From assembly GCF_040549485.1 (NCBI RefSeq), contig NZ_JBEPTK010000013.1, positions 87,400 through 151,399 of the forward strand: a DNA stretch of 64,000 nucleotides, given 5' to 3'. A program made the position numbers and the translations under genes. The DNA is from Constrictibacter sp. MBR-5. Its GTDB lineage: Bacteria > Pseudomonadota > Alphaproteobacteria > JAJUGE01. Of the stretch, positions 28,182-36,737 are shown in pieces. Below the pieces are notes generated by a model. It was not told the DNA's origin. It saw nothing but the letters and a program-made list of their open reading frames with translations, and made no database searches. Within the stretch, counting starts at the first letter, position 1, and every line of letters starts with the position of its first letter.

Positions 28182-31100
28182 TCACCTTCCGGCGGGCCGG
28201 TCCTTCAACGGCACCGGCCCGCTCGACGCCACCGCCAGCTTCCAGTCCGCGGCGGCGGTGCCGTCCAGGTTCAGGTGGCCGACCATGAACTTCAGGCGGT
28301 CGGTGTCCTTGCCCCGCCCGGTGCAGAAGCGGTCCTGCAGATAGAAGGGCGGCGTCGTCTGGTAGTAGAGCGTCGCCTGCACCGCGGCCGGACGGCTGCC
28401 GGGCGGCAGGTCGCCGAGCGGCACCTCGTAGACCAGCGAGTCCGCGCCGCCCGCCGCGTAGTCGGGGTCGTCGCCCACCGCGAACGCGCCCGTCTCCCGG
28501 GCCAGGTCCGGCCCGGCGCCCAGCGCCGCGGCGATCTCGGTCCGCGCCGCCAGCGGCAGGGTGCCGTGCGGCAGGATGCGGTTGTCCTTCACCGGGCTGC
28601 AGATCGACAGGAAGCTGGTCGTCAGCATGCCGCGCGCCGGCGTCTCGTGGCCGCAGGCGGGCGCCGTCTCGCCGGCGGGCGGCCCGGCGGGCGGCGTCGA
28701 CACCAGCTCCTGATAGACCTGCGCCCGATCCTGGCGGCCGATGCGCTCGGCGTGCGGCTGGTGCAGCCGCGCCTCCGGCTCGATGCGCGCCGAGCAGTCG
28801 TCCCGCCACCAGTATTCGCCGGCGAGCGGGTTGCCGTCCTGGTCGACCAGGGCGCCCGCGGCGTTCGTCCGGCCCGACGCCCAGAGCGTCGCCCCCTCCT
28901 GGTCCAGCACCTCGAAGGTCAGGAAGGCGCGGCGGAAGCCGACGCCCGACGGGAACTTGTGCCCGGCCCTGTTGGTCACCGTCACCCGCGCGCTCAGCGC
29001 GTCGTATCCGTGCGCGATCTCGCTCACCGTCACGTCGGCGGTGGCGGTGCCGGCGAGGTCGAGCATCGCCTGCTCGGTGCGGATCAGCGGGTCGACGCCG
29101 CGCGACACCAGCATGGGGTCCTGGGTGCGGATGCCGAGCAGGTCGGGGAACTGCTGCGCCATCTTCACCAGGAAGACGTTCAGCCCGACCAGCGTGTGGA
29201 CCGAGAATCCGTCGCGTACCTCCAGGTCGATGTCCTCCGGCCCCAGATTGTTCTCCGCCTGCGGGAACGTGCCGAACTCCTGGATGCTGGCGATCTTGCT
29301 GCGCAGCGGCGTGCCGTCGGCCGTCCCCGATGGCCCCCGCGACGGCATGTGGCAGCTCTGGCACGACTCCGCCCGGTCGCCCGCCCCGTGCGGCAGCTTC
29401 CCGTCCGGCGTCTCGCCGGTGCGATAGGCGCTGAACGCCCATTCCGGATAGGTCGTCTGCTCGTAGGTGTGGCCGATGACGGCCCCCGCCTGCAGGATCG
29501 GCAGGTGCACCGTGTGGCAGGTGCCGCAGACCTCGGAGCTGGTGATGCCGGCATGGTGCACCGGCGTGATGCCGATGGCGTTCTGCATCGGCTTCACCTT
29601 CGGATCCGCGAACGGCCCGATAAGCCGGTCCGGCGACCCGACGGGAAAGCTGCCGGTGAAGGTGCGCGCGAAGCCGCTGTTGTCCGGGTTCAGCAGCGCC
29701 TGGCGCTCCGCGACGCAGGCGTTCTCCGGCCGGTCGAGCGCCCCCTTCGCCGCCTCGCCCAGGGCCATGCGGTGGCAGGCGGTGCAGGCGATGCCGTCGC
29801 GCGCCAGCATGCCGTAGTCGGCCAGCGCCGCGCCGGGATTGTCGTCGGGCCAGGGCACGGCGTCGACCATGTCGCGGGTGAAGGTCTCGCATGCGCCGGT
29901 CGCCGGGAAGCGGTCGATGTGGAACTGCCGCTGGCCCTGGATGCCGTGGCAGCCGAGGCAGGTGTCCTGCACCAGGTCCGCCGCGTCGGGATGGAAGCTC
30001 TGCGTCTCGCTGGCCAGTTGGGCGAAGAAGAACGGGTCGCGCCCGGCCAGCCCCATCGGCGAGGTGCGCCACGAGGCATAGGGCGACAGGTTCAGCAGGC
30101 CGTCGCCGTGCGGGTTCGGCATCGTCATGTCGAACTGCAGCCCGGTGCTGCCGGCATCGTGACAGCCCAGGCACTGGGTCGAGGTAAGGAAGCTGTCGGC
30201 GGCGGTCGGGCCGCCGGCCGCGACCCAGGTGTTGTCGTAGGTCTCCGACGGCATGGCGCTGACCGTGTCCCAGGTCGGCATGTTCCCGTGCGGCGTGCCG
30301 GGCAGCGGCATGCGCAGCGCCTCCAGCAGGTCGCGGTCGGCGCGGAAATGCGGCTGGCCCAGCCGGCGCACCGTGTCCGGCGGCAGCACGACCGCTTGGT
30401 GGTGGCTCGGCGGGGTGGGTCCCGTGAAGAAGGACTGGCTCAGATAGACCAGCGGCTCGCCCGGCTCGCCGTCGATGTTGCGCGGATCGGCGAAGGTCAG
30501 GTCGTCGCGCGCCGACGCGTGGCAGTTCATGCAGTATTGCGCGAAGCCCTGGTTGGCGAGCGGATTGCCCGGCGCCGGCGGCCAGTCCGGCGCCCAGCCG
30601 CTGCCGGCGCCGAAGCCGTACCAGCCCCAGTACCAGCCGTCGTGCGAGGCGTCGCGGTCGCGGATCATGATCGCCGCACCGCTGGTCGGGAACAGCCTGA
30701 CCGGATCGACCGCGGCACAGGCGGCGGCGGGGTAGGGGAACATCTCCTTCACCATGATGGCGCCGTTCGGCACCGGCGGCGGCTCCGCCGAAGCGTCGCC
30801 ATTCCCCTCGGCGCGGTTCGCCGTCAGCCAGTCCGCCATCTCGGGCGAGTACCAGATGACCACCGGCGCGTGGGTGCCGAAGCCGGCACCCTGCCACGCA
30901 CCGGCCGCCAGGGATGCCGTGAACGGGCCGGTGTCGCGCACCCGCTTGTCGCGGCGCCAGCCGGCGGCCGCGTCGCGATGGCACCAGTTGCCGAGGAATT
31001 CGTTCAGGCGCGCCTGGTAGCGGTCGAGCGGCAGGGCGGAGGGATCGCGGATCGCCGCCGCCAGGCTCCTGCACAGGGCCGGGTCCGCCGGGGTCATCGC

Positions 31101-31232
31101 CTGCGCCCGCTCCGCCGAACATTGCCCGGCGGTGGCGCCGACGGGAGCGATCCCGAGCGCGGCGATCGCGAGCAGGGCGGCGGCCGACATCGCCCGCAAT
31201 CCGCCGAGACGTTCCGACGCCGTCCACCCCAT
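28182..31232 (-). CDS. large hexaheme c-type cytochrome
   Basis: A secreted protein of about 1016 residues. The start MGWTASERLGGLRAMSAAAL fits a signal peptide ending before GQCSAE, and GAGGCGG precedes that ATG. Six c-type heme motifs are present in order: CMNCH, CLGCH, CLGCH, CTACH, CGTCH and CQSCH, spread over the middle of the chain (about 30.53 to 29.35 kb). The final ~330 residues have no heme motif and look beta-rich (DVTVSEIAHGYDALSARVTV). This size and layout resemble periplasmic multiheme cytochromes of unknown role annotated as cytochrome c family proteins. It may exchange electrons with the respiratory chain, but its partner is not visible. It converges on the propeller gene with a 9-base gap. 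Confidence 0.88.
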   Translation of the reverse strand: MGWTASERLGGLRAMSAAALLAIAALGIAPVGATAGQCSAERAQAMTPADPALCRSLAAAIRDPSALPLDRYQARLNEFLGNWCHRDAAAGWRRDKRVRDTGPFTASLAAGAWQGAGFGTHAPVVIWYSPEMADWLTANRAEGNGDASAEPPPVPNGAIMVKEMFPYPAAACAAVDPVRLFPTSGAAIMIRDRDASHDGWYWGWYGFGAGSGWAPDWPPAPGNPLANQGFAQYCMNCHASARDDLTFADPRNIDGEPGEPLVYLSQSFFTGPTPPSHHQAVVLPPDTVRRLGQPHFRADRDLLEALRMPLPGTPHGNMPTWDTVSAMPSETYDNTWVAAGGPTAADSFLTSTQCLGCHDAGSTGLQFDMTMPNPHGDGLLNLSPYASWRTSPMGLAGRDPFFFAQLASETQSFHPDAADLVQDTCLGCHGIQGQRQFHIDRFPATGACETFTRDMVDAVPWPDDNPGAALADYGMLARDGIACTACHRMALGEAAKGALDRPENACVAERQALLNPDNSGFARTFTGSFPVGSPDRLIGPFADPKVKPMQNAIGITPVHHAGITSSEVCGTCHTVHLPILQAGAVIGHTYEQTTYPEWAFSAYRTGETPDGKLPHGAGDRAESCQSCHMPSRGPSGTADGTPLRSKIASIQEFGTFPQAENNLGPEDIDLEVRDGFSVHTLVGLNVFLVKMAQQFPDLLGIRTQDPMLVSRGVDPLIRTEQAMLDLAGTATADVTVSEIAHGYDALSARVTVTNRAGHKFPSGVGFRRAFLTFEVLDQEGATLWASGRTNAAGALVDQDGNPLAGEYWWRDDCSARIEPEARLHQPHAERIGRQDRAQVYQELVSTPPAGPPAGETAPACGHETPARGMLTTSFLSICSPVKDNRILPHGTLPLAARTEIAAALGAGPDLARETGAFAVGDDPDYAAGGADSLVYEVPLGDLPPGSRPAAVQATLYYQTTPPFYLQDRFCTGRGKDTDRLKFMVGHLNLDGTAAADWKLAVASSGPVPLKDRPAGR

Positions 31233-31572
31233 TGCCGCCTCGCTTCCCCACCCGGCCTCGCGATGGTCTCCGCCTCCGCGCGAGCGGTCATTTATCGTTG
31301 TCCGCAAGACTAAACCGGAAAATGCGCAAAGACAAACGGGTGGTCGACGCGATGTCTTTATTGAGGAGTGGGATCTGTCGCATTTTGAACAAATGAAGAC
31401 TTATTCTAGTTCTGTTTTCATGAGCGGCCCTGCGTGCGACCAGCCTTTTGTCCGAAGATACGGGTCGCGGGTGCGCGGCGCTCGAACTGCGACTTGACGC
31501 GCCTCCAAAAGCCTCCATCCTCGCGGTGGAAGGGGCTTCCTCCTGCCGCGGCCTCGATGCAGCGCGGCAACG
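31233..31572. other. intergenic spacer with local AT-rich patch
   Basis: Spacer between the multiheme cytochrome gene and the broken GNAT gene. From about 31285 to 31435 the sequence is clearly less GC-rich than its surroundings (for example CATTTTGAACAAATGAAGAC). That fits promoters in a high-GC genome, but I cannot identify a convincing -35/-10 pair or a gene. Confidence 0.5.
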
Positions 31573-32166
31573 GTGAAGCTCTGCGGCGGCCGTAGGAAGC
31601 GTGGCGTGGTTGCAGGTTCGTCTCCACCCGATCGACAGGGGTTCGCGGGCGAGGTCGCTCCTTTCGGCCGTCGGGACTGGGAGCAGGTGCGCGCGATCCT
31701 GGCGGAGGGACTGGCGACCGGTGTGGCCGCATTCCGGTCGACGCCCCCGCTCTGGCGGGATTGGGATGCGGGACACCTGGACATCGGACGGCTCGCCGCC
31801 CGTGCGAGCGACGGGCGCATGCTCGGCTGGGCCGCGCTCTCTCCGGTTCCCGATACGTGAGGCGCCGCCGGTGTCGCTGAGGTCAGCGTCTACGTTGCAG
31901 AGGTCGCGCGCGGCCAGGGAGTCGGAGCCGCACTGATCGCGGGTCTGGTCGCCGCGTCGGAAGCGGCGGGATACTGGACGCTGCAGTCGCAGATCCTGGC
32001 CGCCAACACCGCCAGCCTGGCGCTCCACCGCAAATGCGGTTTCCGCGAGGTCGGCGTCAGGGAACGCTACGGCCATCTCGCGGGTGTCTGGCACGACGTC
32101 GTCCTGCTCGAGCGCCGCAGCCGGCATGCGGGCGGTCCCGACCTGCCGACACGGTCCTGCACGTGA
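31573..32166 (+). pseudogene. GNAT-family N-acetyltransferase interrupted by an in-frame stop
   Basis: The frame encodes a phosphinothricin-acetyltransferase-like GNAT protein: FGRRDWEQVRAILAEGLATG, then LGWAALSPVPDT, then TGA at 31858-31860, and in the same frame AGVAEVSVYVAEVARGQGVG, the acetyl-CoA loop, through NTASLALHRKCGFREVG and HLAGVWHDVVLLER. The family has an Arg or similar residue where the TGA lies, so a CGA-to-TGA transition is likely. The two halves together make about 190 residues, the normal size. The exact start is unclear. The gene looks recently inactivated, since the rest is intact. Confidence 0.8.
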
Positions 32167-32221
32167 GCGACCGCCTGATGCCCGAATGCGCGACATGCAC
32201 GGCTGGCCCTGGGGGCATCGG

Positions 32222-32986
32222 ATGAGCGAACGCGGCCTTGCGGAGGAGACCGAGGCTCTCCCATCGGCCTACGCGGCCTGGCGCGGAAGCACGCTCGGGC
32301 GCATCACGGACGAGATCGAACGCGACCTGATGCTCTCGCTCCTCGGGCCCTTGCCCGGCTGCAGCGTTCTCGACGCCGGATGCGGCGACGGTCAGCTCGC
32401 GTTGGAGTTGGCCGGCCGCGGCGCGCGCGTCGTCGGCGTCGATGCCTCCCAGCGCATGATCGCGGCAGCCCGCCGGCGCGCGGCGGGCCGGCCCGATGTG
32501 TCCTTCCATGTCGCCCGGGCCGAGGACCTGCCCTTCCGAGCGGCCGAGTTCGACATCGCCCTCGCCGTCACCATGCTCTGCTTCGTCGAGGACGCGTCGG
32601 TCGCGCTGAAGGAGATGGTGCGGGTGGTGAAGCCGGGGGGACGGCTGGTCGTCGGAGACCTCGGCCGATACAGCAGCTGGGCCGCCGTGAGACGCATCAG
32701 AGGCTGGCTGGGTTCGCCGGTCTGGCGTCATGCCCGTTTTCGCAGCGCGCCGGAATTGGAACGGCTCGCGCGGCGGGAAGGGCTGACCGACGTCTCCGTG
32801 CGCGGTGCGGTCTTCTTCCCCCCGGTCGGGTTGGCGGCGCGGCTGCTCGGGCCGGCCGATCGGCGGCTCACCGGTCGTATGACGGTAGGTGCCGCCTTCC
32901 TGGTTTTGACCGGAACCAAGCCGTCCGATGCTCCGGCGGCGGTCCGCTCCCACGATCATCACTTCAGCCGACGAGGCCCGCCATGA
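32222..32986 (+). CDS. class I SAM-dependent methyltransferase
   Basis: A 254-residue methyltransferase with SAM motif I VLDAGCGDGQLALELA, the ribose-binding acid in VVGVDASQRM, and the post-motif LAVTMLCFVEDASVALKEMV with VRVVKPGGRLVVGDL. This is the UbiE/type 11 pattern. The C-terminal part (YSSWAAVRRIRGWLGSPVW) is membrane-interacting in character, as in small-lipid methyltransferases, but the substrate is unknown. Its stop overlaps the next methyltransferase start as ATGA. Confidence 0.88.
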   Translation: MSERGLAEETEALPSAYAAWRGSTLGRITDEIERDLMLSLLGPLPGCSVLDAGCGDGQLALELAGRGARVVGVDASQRMIAAARRRAAGRPDVSFHVARAEDLPFRAAEFDIALAVTMLCFVEDASVALKEMVRVVKPGGRLVVGDLGRYSSWAAVRRIRGWLGSPVWRHARFRSAPELERLARREGLTDVSVRGAVFFPPVGLAARLLGPADRRLTGRMTVGAAFLVLTGTKPSDAPAAVRSHDHHFSRRGPP

Positions 32987-33624
32987 CAGCCGACGACCCT
33001 TCCCGCGCGCTTCACTGGGAGAACGTCTGGACCGGCAAGGCGCCCGAAACGACGAGTTGGCATCAGCGCGAGCCGACCATGTCGCTGGCCCTCGTCGAGG
33101 CGAGCGGCATCGACCGGATGCAGCCCGTCATCGATGTCGGCGCCGGCGCCTCTCCGCTCGTCGACAGGCTTCTCGATCGTGGCTACGCGGATCTGACCGT
33201 GCTCGACATCGCGGCCGCGGGCCTCGACCGCACCCGGTCGCGGCTCGGCGAAGCCGCGCATCGCGTCGCCTGGATCGTCGCGGACGTCACGGCGTGGAAG
33301 CCGCAGCGCCGCTATGCGCTCTGGCACGATCGGGCCGTCTTCCATTTCCTGACCGATGCCGACGATCGGCGCGCCTATGGCAGAACGCTGGCGGCGGCTC
33401 TCGCGCCGAGCGGCCAGGCGATCATCGCGACGTTTGCGCTCGACGGCCCGGCGAAGTGCTCCGGCCTCCCGGTACAGCGGCATGATGCGGCATCGCTCGC
33501 GGCGGCACTCGGGAGCGGCCTACGGGTCCTGGAGGCGCGGACCGAGGTGCACCTGACGCCGGGCGGCGCGGAGCAGAAGTTCATATGGTGCCGGCTGGGT
33601 CGGGCCGCCGCGCCGAAGGCCTAG
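32983..33624 (+). CDS. class I SAM-dependent methyltransferase, second of a coupled pair
   Basis: A 213-residue methyltransferase opening with HWENVWTGKAPETTSWHQRE, a signature seen in a subgroup of small bacterial methyltransferases. Motif I is VIDVGAGASPLVDRLLDRGY, followed by LTVLDIAAAGLDRT as the acid-containing strand and YALWHDRAVFHFLTD. It is translationally coupled to the preceding methyltransferase. It ends at the same CTAG that is the stop of the convergent CoA transferase. Confidence 0.88.
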   Translation: MTADDPSRALHWENVWTGKAPETTSWHQREPTMSLALVEASGIDRMQPVIDVGAGASPLVDRLLDRGYADLTVLDIAAAGLDRTRSRLGEAAHRVAWIVADVTAWKPQRRYALWHDRAVFHFLTDADDRRAYGRTLAAALAPSGQAIIATFALDGPAKCSGLPVQRHDAASLAAALGSGLRVLEARTEVHLTPGGAEQKFIWCRLGRAAAPKA

Positions 33625-34853
33625 ATCGTCGCGCGGGCCGCCAACGCCGCGATCTCGTCCTCCGACAAGCCCAGCAGGTCGGCGAAGATCTCGCGGTTGT
33701 GCGTCCCGCTCGCCGCGGCGGCGCCGCTGTAGCCGGTGTCGCCGGCGCTGAACTTCAGCGGGAAGCCGGCGGCCTTCAGGCCGTCGAGCAGGCCGAGGGT
33801 GGGGTGTTCCACCGGCTGGACCATGCCGCGCGCCTTCAGGTGCGGCCATGCCAGCAGGTCGTCGATCGTGTGGACCGGGCTGGCGACGACGCCCGCCGCG
33901 GACAGCCGGTCGACCACTGCGGCAGTGGCGACGCCACCGGTCCAGGCGCCGACCGCGGCCTCGACCTCGGCATTGTGCGCGACGCGCCAGCCCATCCGCC
34001 CCCAGTCGGGATGGTCGGCGAGGTCGCCGCGCCCGATGACGCCGCACAACCCGCGCCACATTGCGTCGGTGCCGCAGCAGATGACGGCCCAGCCGTCGGC
34101 CGTCTTGAAGGTGTTCAGCGGCGAGAAGCGCAGGACGCGGTTGCCCTGGCGCTGCTCCAGGCCGAGTGCCGCATACTGGTCGAACGGCTCGTCGAACAGC
34201 AGCGAGAACAGCACGTCGACCATCGACACGTCGACCCACTGGCCTTCGCCGGTCTTCTCCCGGTGGAGCAGGGCGCCCAGCACGCCGGCGAAGGCGAAGC
34301 CGGCGGAGATGGTGTCGGCGAGCGGCGATCCCGCCTTGGTCGGCGGGCCGCCGGGATGGCCGGTGACGCTCATCAGGCCGGACATCGCCTGGGTGGTGAC
34401 GTCGTAGCCGCGCCGGCCGGCGTCCGGCCCGGTCGCGCCGTAGCCGGTCAGCGAGCAGTAGACGAGGCGCGGATTGACCTCGCGCAGCCGCGGCCAGTCG
34501 ATGCCCAGGCGCTCCGTCACGCCGACCGAGAAATTCTCGACCACCACGTCGGCCTTCGCGACCAGCCGCAGGAAGAGGTCGCGGCCCTCGTCCGACTTCA
34601 GGTCGAGGGTGATCGCCTTCTTGGCGCGGCTGCGCTTCAGGAAGGCGATGCCCAGGTCGCTGTCGTCGCGCTTCTCGAAGGACGGGCCGCCGGCGCCGTA
34701 GAAGACCGGCGAACCGGACAGCGTGTCGCCGGTCTTCGGATTGTCGATCCGGATGACCTCGGCGCCCATGCCGGCCAGCAGCAGCGTCGCATGCGGGCCG
34801 GCCAGGAACTGGGTCAGGTCGAGCACGCGCACGCCGTTCAGGATGCCGCTCAT
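33621..34853 (-). CDS. CaiB/BaiF (family III) CoA transferase
   Basis: A 410-residue family III CoA transferase. It begins MSGILNGVRVLDLTQFLAGP and continues through MGAEVIRIDNPKTGD and LKRSRAKKAITLDLKS. The catalytic aspartate that becomes a CoA-thioester-bound anhydride is in RRGYDVTTQAMSGLM. These enzymes move CoA between carboxylic acids such as formate/oxalate, carnitine or succinate with an organic acid. It is the third gene after the selenoprotein and the 348-residue protein on the same strand (79-base gap), so it may belong to the same pathway. The stop is shared with the convergent methyltransferase. Confidence 0.9.
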   Translation of the reverse strand: MSGILNGVRVLDLTQFLAGPHATLLLAGMGAEVIRIDNPKTGDTLSGSPVFYGAGGPSFEKRDDSDLGIAFLKRSRAKKAITLDLKSDEGRDLFLRLVAKADVVVENFSVGVTERLGIDWPRLREVNPRLVYCSLTGYGATGPDAGRRGYDVTTQAMSGLMSVTGHPGGPPTKAGSPLADTISAGFAFAGVLGALLHREKTGEGQWVDVSMVDVLFSLLFDEPFDQYAALGLEQRQGNRVLRFSPLNTFKTADGWAVICCGTDAMWRGLCGVIGRGDLADHPDWGRMGWRVAHNAEVEAAVGAWTGGVATAAVVDRLSAAGVVASPVHTIDDLLAWPHLKARGMVQPVEHPTLGLLDGLKAAGFPLKFSAGDTGYSGAAAASGTHNREIFADLLGLSEDEIAALAARATI

Positions 34854-34932
34854 CGGGGAGAGCGGCTCCTGCCGTTCGGCCGCGCCCCCCGATCGCCTGC
34901 GCCAATGCGGCCAGCGCCTGTGTGGCCCGCGC

Positions 34933-35475
34933 TCACGCGGGCCGCACCAGAAGCGCGATGCTCCGTTCGACGGTGAGCCGTGCCTCCTCGGCCAGTGCTG
35001 CGTCGCTCGCACTGCTGATCGGGTGTTCGATCACTGCGAACGGATAGCCCTCCGCCCCCAGCACCCGCGCCATCAGTTCCGCGGCACTGACGAACTTGGT
35101 GGTCATCACGCCGACCGACGGGATGTTCAGGCGTTCGCCAGCCACTGCGTCATGCAAACTGCACGACGAGCAGCTGCCTCAATCGCCGATGCCTGCGATC
35201 AGGGCGTCCCAGCCGCCGCCGGCTTCCTTCAGGGCCGCTTCCTTCATGATCGCCGCGTCGGCGGGGGCGCTGTAGTTCGACTTGACCCGCCGGACGACGA
35301 TCGCGCCGTGCTTTTCGGTCAGTTCCCGCTCGATGGCGTCGAAGAACGGCCGCGTACCGCGCTTGCCGTTGGAGATGATGCCGACGGTCTTGCCCGCCAG
35401 CGACGGCAGGCGTGGTGCCAGCGCGAACGCCGGTGCCCCCGTCTCGTGGGTCGGGTCCAGGATCTCGATGCTCAT
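34933..35475 (-). CDS. UGSC-family selenoprotein with in-frame UGA (Sec99)
   Basis: Read through one TGA, the frame gives a 180-residue protein, MSIEILDPTHETGAP onward. Residues 91-106 read ALIAGIGD-U-GSCSSCS, so the TGA at 35179-35181 (Sec99) is the U of a UGSC motif and lies exactly where family members have Sec or Cys. Both halves carry family-like sequence in the same frame: VGIISNGKRGTRPFFDAIER before it, LNIPSVGVMTTKFVSAAELM after it. AAGGA precedes the ATG at 35475. A hairpin with a G in its loop begins 10 bases after the UGA. UGSC-motif proteins are a known but functionally uncharacterised selenoprotein family. The gene sits between the 348-residue protein and a CoA transferase. Standard gene calling breaks it into two pieces. 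Confidence 0.88.
35148..35168 (-). promoter_or_regulatory. bacterial SECIS-like element after the selenocysteine UGA
   Basis: On the coding strand, CGTCGTGC pairs with GCATGACG over 8 base pairs (one G-U) and encloses the five-base loop AGTTT. The loop G is the 20th base after the UGA. Bacterial SECIS elements are known to lie immediately downstream of the UGA with a conserved G at the start of a small apical loop about 16-37 bases away, so stem, loop and distance all fit. It would bind SelB, which is not encoded in this window. Confidence 0.8.
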
Positions 35476-35523
35476 GCGTGTCCTTGTCTCCAAGATGGTC
35501 GAAGGAATTTTTGGGAGCCTGCC

Positions 35524-36570
35524 TCAGGCCTCGCAGTCGAAGCAGGCGCCGATGGCCATGGTCACGGCGTTGCTCTTGCCGCCGAACCAGGGCGGGATGA
35601 CGGCGCCGAAGCCGCCGGCGGGGCCGCCCGCGGCGATCACCAGCAGGCTGTCCTCGCTGGCCAGCCCGGCATATTCCTGCTCGCCGCGCGAGCCGACGAC
35701 CGCACCCTTGCCGCAGTCCGCCCACTCCTTGCGGCGGATGCGGGCGTTCTCGAAGACGTAGCGCCGCACGTCGGCCTTCGACCAGCCGGCGGCGGCGAAG
35801 TGGGCGCGCAGCTGCGGCGGCACGACGATCGCGTAGTTGCCGGCATAGATCGAATAGTGGCGCATGTTGGCGCGGATCTCGGCGACGAAGGTGTCGAGGA
35901 TGCGCTCTGGCTCCGTCGTCCACTCGTTCATCAGCTGCCGCGGCGCGCCCGCCGCCATCACCGTCACCGCTGACGCTTCCGCGGGGATGCCCTTCTCGAC
36001 CGACAGCGGCAGCCAGGGCGAGTTCTCCTCGTCCTCGGCGACGCAGTAGCTGATCTTGCCGGGGTGGCCCAGGGTCGACCGGTCGACGTCGCCCGGCCGC
36101 GCGTCCAGCAGGTTGCACAGGATCAGGCGGATCGCCCGGCCGATGGCGGTCGACGCCCGGTCGCTCGACGCCAGCGCGTTGAAGGTGCCGTTCATGCCCA
36201 GTTCGCCGCGTATCGGCCCGTTCACGACGATCAGCACGGCGCAGCCGCCGGTGCTCGCCGTGGCGCCGTGCAGCAGGAACGGCTCCTGCAGCATCGCCGT
36301 GAAGGCCGCGACCACCACCGGGAAATGCATCGGCAGGCAGCCCGCCATGACGGCGTTGATCGCCAGCTTCTCGGCCGAGATCGCCCGCTCGCGCACCGGC
36401 TCGATCCCGACCAGCTGCTCGGGCGTCATCCCGGCCCACTCCAGGCACGCCTCCACCGCCGCCGCCGTCGGCGGCACGACGGGCAGCCCGTCCGTCCAGC
36501 CGCGCCCGTGATAGAATTCCTGTGCGGCCATGATGTCGTCGACGTCATAGCGCTTCGACGTGAGCAGCAC
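35524..36570 (-). CDS. conserved protein of unknown function, partner of the selenoprotein gene
   Basis: A 348-residue protein starting at GTG (MLLTSKRYDV) or possibly at the ATG at 36531. I do not recognise the family. It has no signal peptide. Visible features are a GRGWTDGLPVVPPT opening, a Gly/Ala-rich hydrophobic core (LPMHFPVVVAAFTAMLQEPF), conserved-looking GATASTGGCAVLIVVNGPIR, and a C terminus ending AIGACFDCEA, which contains a CxxC four residues from the end. It is 48 bases upstream of the UGSC selenoprotein on the same strand and almost certainly in its operon. The C-terminal CxxC could exchange electrons with the Sec site (inference). Confidence 0.75.
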   Translation of the reverse strand: MLLTSKRYDVDDIMAAQEFYHGRGWTDGLPVVPPTAAAVEACLEWAGMTPEQLVGIEPVRERAISAEKLAINAVMAGCLPMHFPVVVAAFTAMLQEPFLLHGATASTGGCAVLIVVNGPIRGELGMNGTFNALASSDRASTAIGRAIRLILCNLLDARPGDVDRSTLGHPGKISYCVAEDEENSPWLPLSVEKGIPAEASAVTVMAAGAPRQLMNEWTTEPERILDTFVAEIRANMRHYSIYAGNYAIVVPPQLRAHFAAAGWSKADVRRYVFENARIRRKEWADCGKGAVVGSRGEQEYAGLASEDSLLVIAAGGPAGGFGAVIPPWFGGKSNAVTMAIGACFDCEA

Positions 36571-36655
36571 CGCGATGCACCCTCATTATTGAACGTTTCC
36601 AACCCCCATTGTGACCGCCCCCCGCAAACGAGACAAGCGGAGCACTTCCTTAGTT

Positions 36656-36693
36656 CCGTCACTGCTCCGGCACTGCGCGCCTCGCAGTGACGG
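36656..36693. repeat. short palindromic intergenic element
   Basis: Perfect 10-base arms, CCGTCACTGC (36656-36665) and GCAGTGACGG (36684-36693), enclose 18 bases. Elements of this kind are dispersed in alphaproteobacterial intergenic regions. It could also act as a terminator for the minus-strand operon's opposite side, but no T tract follows. Confidence 0.75.
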
Positions 36694-36737
36694 AGCAGCC
36701 CAGGGCCGCCGCACCATCCGTCGACGCTCCCCCCTAA

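Noticed and set aside
31858..31860. Second possible selenocysteine UGA, in the GNAT gene
   Set aside because: GNAT enzymes have no known Sec or redox-active Cys at this position, the flanking residues (PVPDT, then GAAGVAEV) are not a redox motif, and I see no good hairpin with a loop G at the right distance. A nonsense mutation is more likely.
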